In this document: in pieces, positions 16,436-23,785 of the stretch
Layout: each line of letters starts with the position of its first letter
How positions within the stretch are numbered: the stretch's first letter is position 1
Assembly: GCF_030418125.1 (NCBI RefSeq)
Contig: NZ_JAUHTR010000027.1
Location: 1-33,003 of the forward strand
Length of the DNA: 33,003 bases
Source of the DNA: Fictibacillus fluitans
GTDB taxonomy: Bacteria; Bacillota; Bacilli; Bacillales; Fictibacillaceae
Direction: 5' to 3'
The notes under the pieces: generated by a model
Database searches by the model: none
Seen by the model: the letters and a program-made list of their open reading frames with translations, nothing else
What the model was told of the DNA's origin: nothing
Position numbers and translations under genes: made by a program

Positions 16436-17299
16436 GTGTTTAAGAAATTAGCTATCATTCTTGAAATGATTAAATTTGAACATACCTTGTTTGCTCTTCC
16501 GTTTGCCTTTTTAGGAGCAATACTTGGAAATGTTGTAGAGGAAGGGACGTTTCCTTCCCTGATGGAGTGGGTTTGGATTACTCTGGCGATGGTCGGCGCG
16601 AGAAGTGCGGCGATGACGCTGAACCGGGTCATTGATGCGAGAATTGACCAGAAAAATCCGCGAACCGCCATGAGGGCCATTCCTGCAAAGTTGATCAGCA
16701 TGAAAGAGGCAGCTTTCTTTATTGCCGGCTCTTTTGTATTGCTGTTTGTCAGTGCCTACCAGCTGAATATCCTGTCTGTATGGCTGTTGCCGCTTGCCGT
16801 TTTCTTCCTTGTGTTTTATTCGTATACCAAGCGGTTTACATATTTATGTCATGTCATTTTGGGAGGGACCATTGCACTCGCACCTCTGGGCGGATGGGTG
16901 GGAGCTACCGGGACATTGTCAGCCGAGGCATTTTTGCTGTATGGGGGCGTCTTGTTTTGGACAGCCGGATTTGATGTAATCTATGCCACTCAGGATGCAG
17001 ATTATGACAAGAAGCATGGATTATACTCCATTCCTTCTTTTTTCGGCATTCCCAAGGCACTTTTTATCGCTCGCCTTTTCCATGTGATCAGCTTTACAGC
17101 TTTTCTTGTTTTGGGGGCGGCATCTTCGTTTGGCTGGGTTTATTTCGCAGGCGTATTTTTGTCAGGAGCAATTATGGTATATGAACACTCCATGGTTTCT
17201 GCTGAAGACCTGTCAAAGCTAAATCTTGCGTTTTTTACAATGAACGGGATTTTGAGCGTGGTTATGTTTATTTTCTCTTTGGGAGATTTGCTTTTATAA
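16436..17299 (+). CDS. mqnP: UbiA-type polyprenyltransferase, probably MqnP
   Basis: Membrane protein of 287 aa with about eight hydrophobic segments. The two Asp-rich UbiA motifs are visible: N63-RVI-D67-ARI-D71, followed by QKNPRTAMRAIP, and D187-ADY-D191 followed by KKHGLYSIPS. The first motif (NRVID rather than NDxxD) and KRFTYLCH resemble the 4-hydroxybenzoate-type prenyltransferases used in the futalosine pathway, not MenA. It probably attaches the heptaprenyl chain to the naphthoate precursor. GTG 16436 is chosen, with AAGAGAGA upstream; an in-frame TTG/ATG region at 16355 overlaps menG. B. subtilis has no gene at this place. The exact prenyl acceptor is inferred. Confidence 0.82.
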   Translation: MFKKLAIILEMIKFEHTLFALPFAFLGAILGNVVEEGTFPSLMEWVWITLAMVGARSAAMTLNRVIDARIDQKNPRTAMRAIPAKLISMKEAAFFIAGSFVLLFVSAYQLNILSVWLLPLAVFFLVFYSYTKRFTYLCHVILGGTIALAPLGGWVGATGTLSAEAFLLYGGVLFWTAGFDVIYATQDADYDKKHGLYSIPSFFGIPKALFIARLFHVISFTAFLVLGAASSFGWVYFAGVFLSGAIMVYEHSMVSAEDLSKLNLAFFTMNGILSVVMFIFSLGDLLL

Positions 17300-17364
17300 C
17301 ATTTTTGCTGCAGGGCTAACAACCTGGGTGAACATCATGAATGATTTAGAAGGTGGGGAGAGTA

Positions 17365-18213
17365 ATGGCGCTGAACATTGGCGAAATTAAGTATACTAAC
17401 ATTCTTCCTTTATTTTTTTATATAAATAAAAAGGAAATCGAAAAGACCGGAGCGCAGTTTATTCCGCAGGTTCCGGCCGAGTTAAACCGCAGAATGGCAA
17501 GAGGAGAAATTGATCTGGGGGGAATATCATCATTTTCCTTTGGCGAGAACAGTCACCAGTACAGTCTTTTTCCCAACCTGTCAGTCTCTACGTATGGCAA
17601 GGTAGGTTCCATTCTATTATTTTCCAAAAGAAAAATTGAAGAATTGGACGGAAAAAGCATAGCCTTGACTTCGAGCTCGGCAACTTCCGTTGTTTTATTG
17701 AAAGTAATCTTAAAAGAATTCATTGGTGTAAATCCTGACTATATAACAATGACTCCGGATTATGACGAAATGCTTGCAAGCCATGATGCATGCCTCCTGA
17801 TCGGGGAAGATGCGATCAAAGGCGGATGGAGACAGGAAAAAGATATTTACGTTTATGATCTAGGTGAACTTTGGTATGAAAAAACCGGCCTTCCAATGAC
17901 CTATGCGGTTATGGCTGTGAGAAACGATGCAATAAAAAGAGAAACGCCGCTTTTAGAGAAGCTTCAGATTCAAATGACGGAGAGTAAAAGCCGGACTAAA
18001 GCAGATGGTTATCAGGAGATGATTGAAGCCGTTCTTCACGAGCACGGCGGAGAATCTGCATTTTGGACCAATTACTTCCGGGGCATTAATTATGATTTGA
18101 GTGAAAACCACGTAAAAGGGCTGAAGCGCTATTTTGAACTGGCCTACAAGCATTCCTTCATTCAATCTCTTCCTGAATTTACATTTTTTAATTATTCCTT
18201 ACAGGGCATTTAG
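17365..18213 (+). CDS. mqnA: Chorismate dehydratase MqnA (futalosine menaquinone pathway)
   Basis: Soluble protein of 282 aa of the MqnA/MqnD family, which has a periplasmic-binding-protein-like fold. MqnA dehydrates chorismate to 3-enolpyruvylbenzoate, the first step of the futalosine route. The N-terminus LNIGEIKYTNILPLFFY fits the MqnA signature (IGxIxYxNxLP), and there is a ligand-binding block ALTSSSATSVVLLK near residues 100-113 and LIGEDAIKGG near 150. ATG 17365 has GGTGGGGAG upstream; an in-frame GTG at 17353 is less likely. hepT follows 9 bases later. The remaining pathway genes (mqnB to mqnE) are not in this window. Confidence 0.85.
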   Translation: MALNIGEIKYTNILPLFFYINKKEIEKTGAQFIPQVPAELNRRMARGEIDLGGISSFSFGENSHQYSLFPNLSVSTYGKVGSILLFSKRKIEELDGKSIALTSSSATSVVLLKVILKEFIGVNPDYITMTPDYDEMLASHDACLLIGEDAIKGGWRQEKDIYVYDLGELWYEKTGLPMTYAVMAVRNDAIKRETPLLEKLQIQMTESKSRTKADGYQEMIEAVLHEHGGESAFWTNYFRGINYDLSENHVKGLKRYFELAYKHSFIQSLPEFTFFNYSLQGI

Positions 18214-18222
18214 GTGAAGAAA

Positions 18223-19188
18223 ATGAAACTGACAGAACTGTATACGCATGTTAAAAAAGATTTACAGCAGATTGAAAAAGAACTGGAACAAACTATTTCC
18301 TCACAGCATCCCATTATGCAAAATGCGGGAAACCAGCTGCTGAAAGCGGGCGGAAAACGAATCCGCCCGGTTTTTGTAGTGCTTTCCGGACATTTTGGAA
18401 ATTATGATATTGAACCTGTCAAAAAGGTGGCAGCGGCTCTTGAAACCATTCACATGGCTTCGCTCGTTCATGATGATGTCATTGATGATGCTGAATTGAG
18501 GCGGGGAGCCAAGACGGTAAAGGCCGCATATGACAACAAAGTGGCCATGTATACAGGCGATTTTCTGTTTGCCAAAGCCATTCAGCTTATGTCGGACATT
18601 CCTCAGATTGCCGCGCATCAGATTCTGTCCTATGCCATGAAGGAAATGTCCCTCGGCGAAATTCAGCAGATCAAGGAACAATTTGATCTGAATCAGAATG
18701 TCCGGCAGTATTTGCGCCGGATCAAAAGAAAAACCGCACTGCTTATTGCCATCAGCTGCCAGCTTGGTGCGATTGCTTCTAATGCTTCTATCGATCTTCA
18801 GAAGCGGCTGTACCGCTTTGGGTATTCCGTTGGGATGGCGTACCAGATTACCGATGATATTTTGGACTTTACGGCTACTGAAAAGGAATTGGGAAAACCT
18901 GCAGGCGGAGATTTGAGGCAGGGTAATATCACCCTTCCTGTTTTTTATGCCATGCAACAGCTTCCTGAACTCAAAGAAGAAATCGGACATTTTTACAAAA
19001 CAATGAATGAGAGTGAGCTTTCCTCCATCATTAATACAATCAAAACGAGCGGTTCCATCCAGCGTGCCTCCAAAACGGCACAGTCTTATCTGGCAGACGC
19101 CCTTGCTGCTGCTGAGGGTCTGCCTTCTGGACAAGCGAAGAACAGCATGATTAAGATTGCAAAATATATCGGACGCCGAAAATTTTAA
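18223..19188 (+). CDS. hepT: Heptaprenyl diphosphate synthase component II (HepT)
   Basis: Catalytic trans-prenyltransferase subunit of 321 aa that elongates farnesyl diphosphate with isopentenyl diphosphate to C35, working with HepS. Both Asp-rich motifs are present: DDVIDDAELRRG (about residues 84-95) and DDILDFTATEKELGKPAGGD (about 212-231). The GGKRIRP substrate-binding block is near 43-49. ATG 18223 is preferred with AGGTGA 5 bases upstream; a GTG at 18214, next to the mqnA stop, is also in frame. It closes the hepS-menG-mqnP-mqnA-hepT operon; in B. subtilis hepT directly follows menG, so two genes are inserted here. Confidence 0.95.
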   Translation: MKLTELYTHVKKDLQQIEKELEQTISSQHPIMQNAGNQLLKAGGKRIRPVFVVLSGHFGNYDIEPVKKVAAALETIHMASLVHDDVIDDAELRRGAKTVKAAYDNKVAMYTGDFLFAKAIQLMSDIPQIAAHQILSYAMKEMSLGEIQQIKEQFDLNQNVRQYLRRIKRKTALLIAISCQLGAIASNASIDLQKRLYRFGYSVGMAYQITDDILDFTATEKELGKPAGGDLRQGNITLPVFYAMQQLPELKEEIGHFYKTMNESELSSIINTIKTSGSIQRASKTAQSYLADALAAAEGLPSGQAKNSMIKIAKYIGRRKF

Positions 19189-19192
19189 CACG

Positions 19193-19221
19193 TTGCTAAA
19201 TAACTTGATTTTTGTTACTAT
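19193..19221 (+). promoter_or_regulatory. Candidate sigma-A promoter of ndk
   Basis: TTGCTA (19193-19198), 17 bases, TACTAT (19216-19221). It lies about 70 bases before the ndk start codon. Confidence 0.4.
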
Positions 19222-19289
19222 TTTCTAGGGGTTGCAGATTATAGGCAGTCCTTCTGAAGTAACTACATAGAAGATAGGGGAGAATTATT

Positions 19290-19733
19290 TTGGAACAAAC
19301 GTTTCTAATGGTAAAGCCCGACGGTGTGCAGCGTAATCTGATCGGAGAGATTGTTTCCAGATTTGAGAAAAAAGGATTTCAGCTTGCTGGAGCAAAATTG
19401 ATGACCATTTCTCGCGAGCTTGCGGAAAATCATTATGCCGAGCACAAAGAGCGTCCGTTTTTTGGTGATCTTGTGAACTTTATTACGTCAGGACCTGTAT
19501 TTGCAATGGTATGGCAAGGTGAGAATGTAATTGCCACTGCAAGAAACATGATGGGAAAAACCAATCCTGGCGAAGCTGCACCGGGCACAATCCGCGGAGA
19601 TTTTGCTGTTCAGGTGAGCAACAATGTGATCCACGGATCTGATTCTCCCGAGAGCGCTGAACGTGAAATTGGATTATTCTTTCATGCAGAAGAGCTCGTA
19701 CAATATGAAAAAGCAGGTTCTTCCTGGATTTAA
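19290..19733 (+). CDS. ndk: Nucleoside diphosphate kinase
   Basis: Enzyme of 147 aa that moves phosphate between nucleoside tri- and diphosphates through a phosphohistidine. The catalytic His115 lies in [21 protein letters not shown], and the nucleotide-binding [17 protein letters not shown] is at the N-terminus. The start is TTG 19290 with AGGGGAG 7 bases upstream, giving [12 protein letters not shown]. It follows hepT as in B. subtilis, where cheR, aroF, aroB, aroH and trpE come next; here a terminator and the trp leader follow instead. Length is typical of the family. Confidence 0.98.
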   Translation: MEQTFLMVKPDGVQRNLIGEIVSRFEKKGFQLAGAKLMTISRELAENHYAEHKERPFFGDLVNFITSGPVFAMVWQGENVIATARNMMGKTNPGEAAPGTIRGDFAVQVSNNVIHGSDSPESAEREIGLFFHAEELVQYEKAGSSWI

Positions 19734-19745
19734 TGTAAGCGTTAC

Positions 19746-19773
19746 AAACCAGCCCGTTGCGGCTGGTTTTTTT
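19746..19773 (+). terminator. Terminator of ndk
   Basis: AAACCAGCC (19746-19754) pairs with GGCTGGTTT (19761-19769) around CGTTGC and ends in T7. Confidence 0.9.
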
Positions 19774-19792
19774 CGTTATGGAAAATAACTTA

Positions 19793-19821
19793 TTTTTTCA
19801 AAAATCAGTGTTTTGAAAAAA
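19793..19821. repeat. Perfect AT-rich 11-bp palindrome upstream of the trp promoter
   Basis: TTTTTTCAAAA (19793-19803) and TTTTGAAAAAA (19811-19821) are perfect inverted arms around ATCAGTG. It ends 17 bases before the -35 of the trp promoter. It could be a protein-binding site, an AT-rich upstream promoter element or a reverse-strand terminator; the sequence alone does not decide. Confidence 0.6.
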
Positions 19822-19838
19822 TGTCGATACCTTTCGGG

Positions 19839-19867
19839 TTGACAAAATGAAACAAATGCTTTATCTT
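19839..19867 (+). promoter_or_regulatory. Sigma-A promoter of the trp operon
   Basis: A perfect TTGACA (19839-19844), 17 bases, then TATCTT (19862-19867), which matches the -10 at four of six positions. Transcription would start near 19874, just ahead of the first TAG/GAG triplets. Confidence 0.6.
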
Positions 19868-19881
19868 GTGTTTTAACGATT

Positions 19882-19981
19882 TAGTTTAGCTGATGAGAAT
19901 TTAGACAAGAATTTAGAGAACCAGAGTGAGTTTAGCAGAGAGATGAGAATAGCTGAGAATGATGAGTGGAGCGGAGCAGAG
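19882..19981 (+). promoter_or_regulatory. TRAP-binding (G/U)AG repeats of the trp leader
   Basis: A run of GAG/TAG triplets typical of TRAP sites. The dense block has GAG/TAG starting at 19928, 19933, 19938, 19945, 19950, 19955, 19964, 19969, 19974 and 19979, mostly with 2-base spacers. A looser upstream block has triplets at 19882, 19887, 19895, 19902, 19914 and 19924. TRAP with tryptophan should wrap this RNA. mtrB is encoded 5 kb upstream. The last repeats overlap the AGAGG (19978-19982) that could pair with CCTCT (20008-20012) to form an antiterminator, so TRAP binding and antitermination would exclude each other, as in B. subtilis. Confidence 0.88.
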
Positions 19982-20000
19982 GGTTTATTACATAGATATC

Positions 20001-20030
20001 ACCCATGCCTCTTCGAGCATGGGTTTTTTT
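20001..20030 (+). terminator. trp attenuator terminator
   Basis: ACCCATGC (20001-20008) pairs with GCATGGGT (20017-20024), and the stem can be extended with one bulged C; T7 follows. Together with the triplet repeats it forms a TRAP attenuator. Confidence 0.88.
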
Positions 20031-20053
20031 GTCCCCTTTTTTTCCTCATTCAT

Positions 20054-20073
20054 TCTCCATCCTGATGGAGGTG
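20054..20073 (+). promoter_or_regulatory. Hairpin that hides a Shine-Dalgarno site in the trp leader
   Basis: CTCCATC (20055-20061) pairs with GATGGAG (20064-20070), burying the strong ribosome site GGAGGTG (20067-20073). That site is 9 bases from ATG 20083. Upstream TGGAG (19967-19971), inside the TRAP repeats, could pair with CTCCA (20055-20059) and free it. In B. subtilis a similar hairpin lets TRAP block trpE translation. Confidence 0.5.
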
Positions 20074-20082
20074 GATCAACAT

Positions 20083-20118
20083 ATGTTTTGTCTTCCTATA
20101 AGTTTAACCCCGGTATGA
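20083..20118 (+). CDS. Possible 11-aa leader peptide in place of trpE
   Basis: A mini-ORF of 11 codons (MFCLPISLTPV) behind the strong GGAGGTG ribosome site. It has no Trp codon. Its stop overlaps the start of a second mini-ORF in an ATGA arrangement. I cannot match it to TrpE or any known peptide. It may be the remains of the trpE translation start, or a real leader that couples ribosome entry to trpD. Whether it is translated is unknown. Confidence 0.35.
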   Translation: MFCLPISLTPV

Positions 20119-20165
20119 AATTCGCCTTGCACCCTAATGACCATACAAACATTAAGGAGGAATAG
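20115..20165 (+). CDS. Possible second 16-aa mini-ORF leading into trpD
   Basis: ATG 20115 overlaps the TGA of the preceding mini-ORF (ATGA). The frame reads MKFALHPNDHTNIKEE and stops at 20165, two bases before trpD; the trpD ribosome site lies inside its last codons. This is the geometry of translational coupling. No homologue is recognised, and it may be chance. Confidence 0.3.
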   Translation: MKFALHPNDHTNIKEE

Positions 20166-20167
20166 CA

Positions 20168-21208
20168 ATGGCGATCAAAGAACTGCTTCAAAAAGGAATT
20201 CTGGGAGAGTCCTATTCAGAAAATGAAGCTTACGAAATGATGAATGAAATATTGGAAGGGAAAGCGACAGAGGTTCAGCTTTCCAGTCTGTTAACCATAC
20301 TCCGTCTGAGAGGAGAAACCATTTCCGAAATTATCGGATTTGCAACCGCGATCCTCGACCATACCGTTCCATTGAACGTTGATTATCCGCAGTTGTTGGA
20401 CACATGCGGAACTGGCGGCGATGGAGCTTCCACTTTTAATATTTCTACCGCTTCGGCACTCATGCTTTCATCAGATGGCATTAAAGTCGCAAAACACGGT
20501 AATTCGGCTGTTACTTCAAAAAGCGGAAGTGCGGATGTTTTAAGCCAACTTGGTATCCAGTCGAGCAGCGACGCAACAGAAATTAAGAGAAATCTGGATG
20601 AATTTTCTTTATCTTTTCTGTTTGCTCCGAATTATCATCCGGCCCTCCGCCATGCCAGCCAGACACGAAAAGGCCTGTCATTCAGGACGGTATTTAATAT
20701 CCTGGGACCGCTTGTTAACCCGGCACACCCGACACATCAGCTGATTGGAGCGTACAACCGGGAAACGGCCCAAAAAATGGCCATTGCGATTTCACGCTTC
20801 AAAAACCAGAGAACATTGGTTGTAACCGGCGAGGACGGACTTGATGAGTGCTCAATTTTTGCACCGACACACTTTTTTGAAGTAAACGATGGAAAGGTTG
20901 CGGAATTTACCCTTTCACCGGAGGATGTAGGCCTCTCCTATGGTAAATTGAAGGAAGTAACTGTTGCATCGAGCCAGGAAAGTGCTGCTTTAATCCGGGG
21001 CGTCCTTAAGGGGAATGCACCTGAATCGGCAAGCAATATTGTGATCTACAATACTGCCGCCTCACTATACCTCACCGGAAGAACGGAAAGTGTACGGGAG
21101 GGAGTGGCTTATGCCCGGGATCTTATTGCAAGCGGCAAAGCCCTGGAGCATCTTGAAATGATACAGAACCAGACAGGAGGAGTTCCCTATGCTGCAACAA
21201 ATTCTTGA
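20168..21208 (+). CDS. trpD: Anthranilate phosphoribosyltransferase
   Basis: Enzyme of 346 aa that joins anthranilate to phosphoribosyl diphosphate, the second step of tryptophan synthesis. The PRPP-binding glycine loop is DTCGTGGDGASTFNIST (about residues 78-94), with VAKHGNSAVTSKSGSADVL (about 108-126) and FNILGPLVNPAHPT (about 176-189). ATG 20168 has AAGGAGG upstream. It is the first complete gene after the TRAP leader; in B. subtilis trpE would come first. Its 3' end overlaps trpC by 20 bases, indicating coupled translation. Confidence 0.97.
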   Translation: MAIKELLQKGILGESYSENEAYEMMNEILEGKATEVQLSSLLTILRLRGETISEIIGFATAILDHTVPLNVDYPQLLDTCGTGGDGASTFNISTASALMLSSDGIKVAKHGNSAVTSKSGSADVLSQLGIQSSSDATEIKRNLDEFSLSFLFAPNYHPALRHASQTRKGLSFRTVFNILGPLVNPAHPTHQLIGAYNRETAQKMAIAISRFKNQRTLVVTGEDGLDECSIFAPTHFFEVNDGKVAEFTLSPEDVGLSYGKLKEVTVASSQESAALIRGVLKGNAPESASNIVIYNTAASLYLTGRTESVREGVAYARDLIASGKALEHLEMIQNQTGGVPYAATNS

Positions 21209-21947
21209 TGTAAAAAAAGAAGAAATAATAAAGCTGGACCGTGAGTTTGACGGGCAGCCAAACCAGAAAAAGGTATCCCTGTATGAATCACTTGCGAATT
21301 CCGCAAGAAAGCCGGCCCTGATTGCTGAGGTGAAAAAAGCCTCTCCATCCAAAGGGATTATTAAGGAGCATTATGTGCCTTCTGAAATTGCAGCAGCCTA
21401 TGAACAGGGAGGTGCGGCTGCCATTTCCGTTCTAACAGATCAGCGTTTCTTCCGTGGACATGCGGCTGACCTTGTTGCCGTAAAGCAAATGGTCTCGCTG
21501 CCTGTGCTGAGAAAGGATTTTATTATTGATCAGGTGCAGATTCGCGAGAGTGCCCATATTGGCGCCGATGCGATTCTGTTAATCGCGGCGGCCATGGAGC
21601 CCGGCAAACTTCATGAACTTTATGAATATGCCCATCAGGAAAATCTTGACTGCCTGGTAGAGGTTCACTCTGTTGACGAACTGGAAGGTATCCTAAATGT
21701 ATTTACACCCAAACTGATCGGAATCAATAACCGTGACCTAAGAAACTTCAAAACAGATGTAGCGCATACCGAGGCTATTGCCCGCCACATTCCGGAAGAG
21801 ATATTAACCGTAAGCGAAAGCGGGATTAAAACGGCAGAGGATCTTAAATTTTTGCGGGAACATCAAATTGACGGGATACTGGTCGGTGAAACCCTAATGC
21901 GCGCCTCTTCTCCTGAAAAAGGAATTGAACTGCTTTATGGTGAATAA
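21189..21947 (+). CDS. trpC: Indole-3-glycerol phosphate synthase
   Basis: TIM-barrel enzyme of 252 aa that closes the indole ring, converting carboxyphenylaminodeoxyribulose phosphate to indole-3-glycerol phosphate. Visible motifs are IAEVKKASPSKGII (about residues 45-58, catalytic Lys), VLRKDFIIDQVQI (about 107-119), LVEVHSVDELE, GINNRDLRNFKTD and VSESGIKTAED. ATG 21189 has AGGAGG within the trpD coding end. It overlaps trpD by 20 bases and trpF by 11. It is a single-function enzyme, not fused to TrpF as in enterics. Confidence 0.97.
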   Translation: MLQQILDVKKEEIIKLDREFDGQPNQKKVSLYESLANSARKPALIAEVKKASPSKGIIKEHYVPSEIAAAYEQGGAAAISVLTDQRFFRGHAADLVAVKQMVSLPVLRKDFIIDQVQIRESAHIGADAILLIAAAMEPGKLHELYEYAHQENLDCLVEVHSVDELEGILNVFTPKLIGINNRDLRNFKTDVAHTEAIARHIPEEILTVSESGIKTAEDLKFLREHQIDGILVGETLMRASSPEKGIELLYGE

Positions 21948-22596
21948 GGATATCGCGGTAAAGTATTGCGGGTGCAGAAGCAGGGAAGATTTAGAGCTTG
22001 TACAGAACTCCTCTGCGGGATACGCGGGATTTATTTTTGCGCCGAGCAAACGGAAGGTCGTGCCGGATGAAGTCGCGCGCTGGATAAATAAACTTCAGCC
22101 ACTTTCCCAAAAGCTTGTAGGTGTATTTGTTAATCCATCTGCTGAAGAAGTTGAACATGCACTTGATCTGCTGCCTCTTGATGTAATTCAGTGTCACGGT
22201 GATGAATCACCGGAGTTTCTGAAACTATTAAAGAATAAGACTGGAAAAATCATGTGGAAAGCCATACGGCATGAAGAAGAGGGATGGACGGCACTGGAGG
22301 ATTACGCTGGCATCGCTGACGGGTATGTCATTGATGCAAGGGTGGAAGGCGCATATGGCGGAACGGGCACGGCGTTTGATTGGGAGGCTGTCCCCTTCTA
22401 TCTCGAGGAAGCTTCCAGGCAAGAAGTGCCATGTTTCATTGCAGGAGGCATATCGGCAAACAACATTACCCGGCTGCTGAGCTACCAGCCTCATGGAATC
22501 GATATCTCCAGCGGAATTGAAAAGGACGGCAAGAAAAGCAAAGAGGCAATTACAGAATTGGAAGGGATGATCATCAATGAAAACAGTATATCCTGA
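21937..22596 (+). CDS. trpF: Phosphoribosylanthranilate isomerase
   Basis: TIM-barrel enzyme of 219 aa (B. subtilis 215 aa) that isomerises phosphoribosylanthranilate by an Amadori rearrangement. The catalytic Cys is in AVKYCGCRS (about residue 10) and the general acid Asp in [21 protein letters not shown] (about 129-149). Phosphate-binding blocks are [11 protein letters not shown] and [17 protein letters not shown] 21937 is chosen inside the end of trpC; AAAGGA is upstream at long spacing, so translation probably depends on coupling. GTG 21940 and TTG 21925 are alternatives. It overlaps trpB by 20 bases. Confidence 0.95.
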   Translation: MVNKDIAVKYCGCRSREDLELVQNSSAGYAGFIFAPSKRKVVPDEVARWINKLQPLSQKLVGVFVNPSAEEVEHALDLLPLDVIQCHGDESPEFLKLLKNKTGKIMWKAIRHEEEGWTALEDYAGIADGYVIDARVEGAYGGTGTAFDWEAVPFYLEEASRQEVPCFIAGGISANNITRLLSYQPHGIDISSGIEKDGKKSKEAITELEGMIINENSIS

Positions 22597-23785
22597 CAGC
22601 AAGGGAAGATATGGCCAATTTGGAGGGAAGTTCGTACCTGAAACCATAATGTTTGCACTCGAGGATCTGGAAAAAGGTTTTCTGGAAGCAATCAATGATG
22701 AAGATTTCCAAAAGGATCTTGAACATGAGCTTACGCATTACTCAGGAAGGCCCACTCCTTTAACGTATGCAGGAAAACTTACAGAACGGCTGGGAGGAGC
22801 AGGCATTTACCTGAAAAGAGAGGACCTGAACCATACCGGTGCACATAAAATCAATAATGCAATCGGACAGGCGCTCCTCTCCAAACGGATGGGAAAAAAG
22901 AAAATCATAGCGGAGACAGGCGCCGGACAGCATGGTGTGGCTGCGGCAACAGCAGCAGCGCGCTATGGACTCGAGTGCAAGGTATACATGGGAGAAGAAG
23001 ACATTCGGAGACAGGAATTAAATGTTTTTCGAATGAAGCTTCTTGGAGCTGAAGTCATCCCTGTATCCAGTGGCACACGGACCTTAAAAGATGCAACAAA
23101 TGAAGCGATTCGCCAGTGGGTGTCAGCTGTGGAAGATACGTTTTATCTGATCGGCTCTGCGGTTGGTCCCCATCCTTATCCAAAGATTGTTAAGGAGTTT
23201 CAAAGCGTGATTGGATTTGAGGCAAAAGCACAGTACAAGGAGCAGCATGGAGGCAAGCTGCCGGAGAAGGTCGTAGCCTGTGTGGGCGGCGGCAGCAATG
23301 CAATCGGCATCTTTGCCGGGTTTGTTGATGAAGATGTAAAGCTTGTGGGTGTTGAAGCCGGAGGAAAAGGAATTCTGACAGGTTTGCATGCGGCCACGAT
23401 GGCCAATGGAAGAGAAGGAGTGATCCACGGTTCTCTTACTTATCTGCTGCAGTCGGAGGAGGGGCAAATACAGGAACCTTATTCCATCTCGGCCGGGCTA
23501 GATTATCCGGGCGTGGGACCGGAGCATGCCTACTTAAAATCCACACAACGGGTGGATTACCAGTGCATTACCGATGAAGAAGCGCTTGAAGCATTGAATA
23601 TTCTTTGCCTTGAAGAGGGAATCCTTTGTGCGCTTGAGAGTGCGCATGCAGTTGCACAGGCGATTAAAGAAGCAAAAAGTATGACTCCGGACGAAAATAT
23701 CATTATTTGCCTCTCCGGCCGCGGAGACAAGGATGTTCATACCCTGTTTGAACAGCAGAAGGAGGAAGATTCTCATGACCACTAG
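22577..23785 (+). CDS. trpB: Tryptophan synthase beta chain
   Basis: PLP enzyme of 402 aa that condenses indole with serine. The PLP-binding Lys is K91 in [12 protein letters not shown], the phosphate-binding loop is [14 protein letters not shown] (about 233-246), and [13 protein letters not shown] is at the N-terminus. The indole-gating EAGGKG and the C-terminal [11 protein letters not shown] are also present. ATG 22577 has GGAAGGGATG upstream within trpF. The gene works as a tetramer with TrpA, whose gene overlaps by 11 bases. Confidence 0.98.
   Translation: MKTVYPDSKGRYGQFGGKFVPETIMFALEDLEKGFLEAINDEDFQKDLEHELTHYSGRPTPLTYAGKLTERLGGAGIYLKREDLNHTGAHKINNAIGQALLSKRMGKKKIIAETGAGQHGVAAATAAARYGLECKVYMGEEDIRRQELNVFRMKLLGAEVIPVSSGTRTLKDATNEAIRQWVSAVEDTFYLIGSAVGPHPYPKIVKEFQSVIGFEAKAQYKEQHGGKLPEKVVACVGGGSNAIGIFAGFVDEDVKLVGVEAGGKGILTGLHAATMANGREGVIHGSLTYLLQSEEGQIQEPYSISAGLDYPGVGPEHAYLKSTQRVDYQCITDEEALEALNILCLEEGILCALESAHAVAQAIKEAKSMTPDENIIICLSGRGDKDVHTLFEQQKEEDSHDH

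Noticed and set aside
18301-19191. 296-codon reverse-strand frame opposite hepT
   Set aside because: The forward frame is an unmistakable prenyl diphosphate synthase; the reverse frame has no recognisable domain and no supporting context.
19736-19748. cre-like CcpA site TGTAAGCGTTACA overlapping the ndk stop codon
   Set aside because: The palindrome is 13 bases, one short of the usual 14-base cre, and it lies at the gene end beside a terminator, where control of initiation is unlikely.
19959-20165. 68-codon frame spanning the trp attenuator
   Set aside because: It starts inside the TRAP repeats and runs through the terminator stem and T tract; no ribosome site or known homology. Only its last 16 codons are listed, as a possible mini-ORF.
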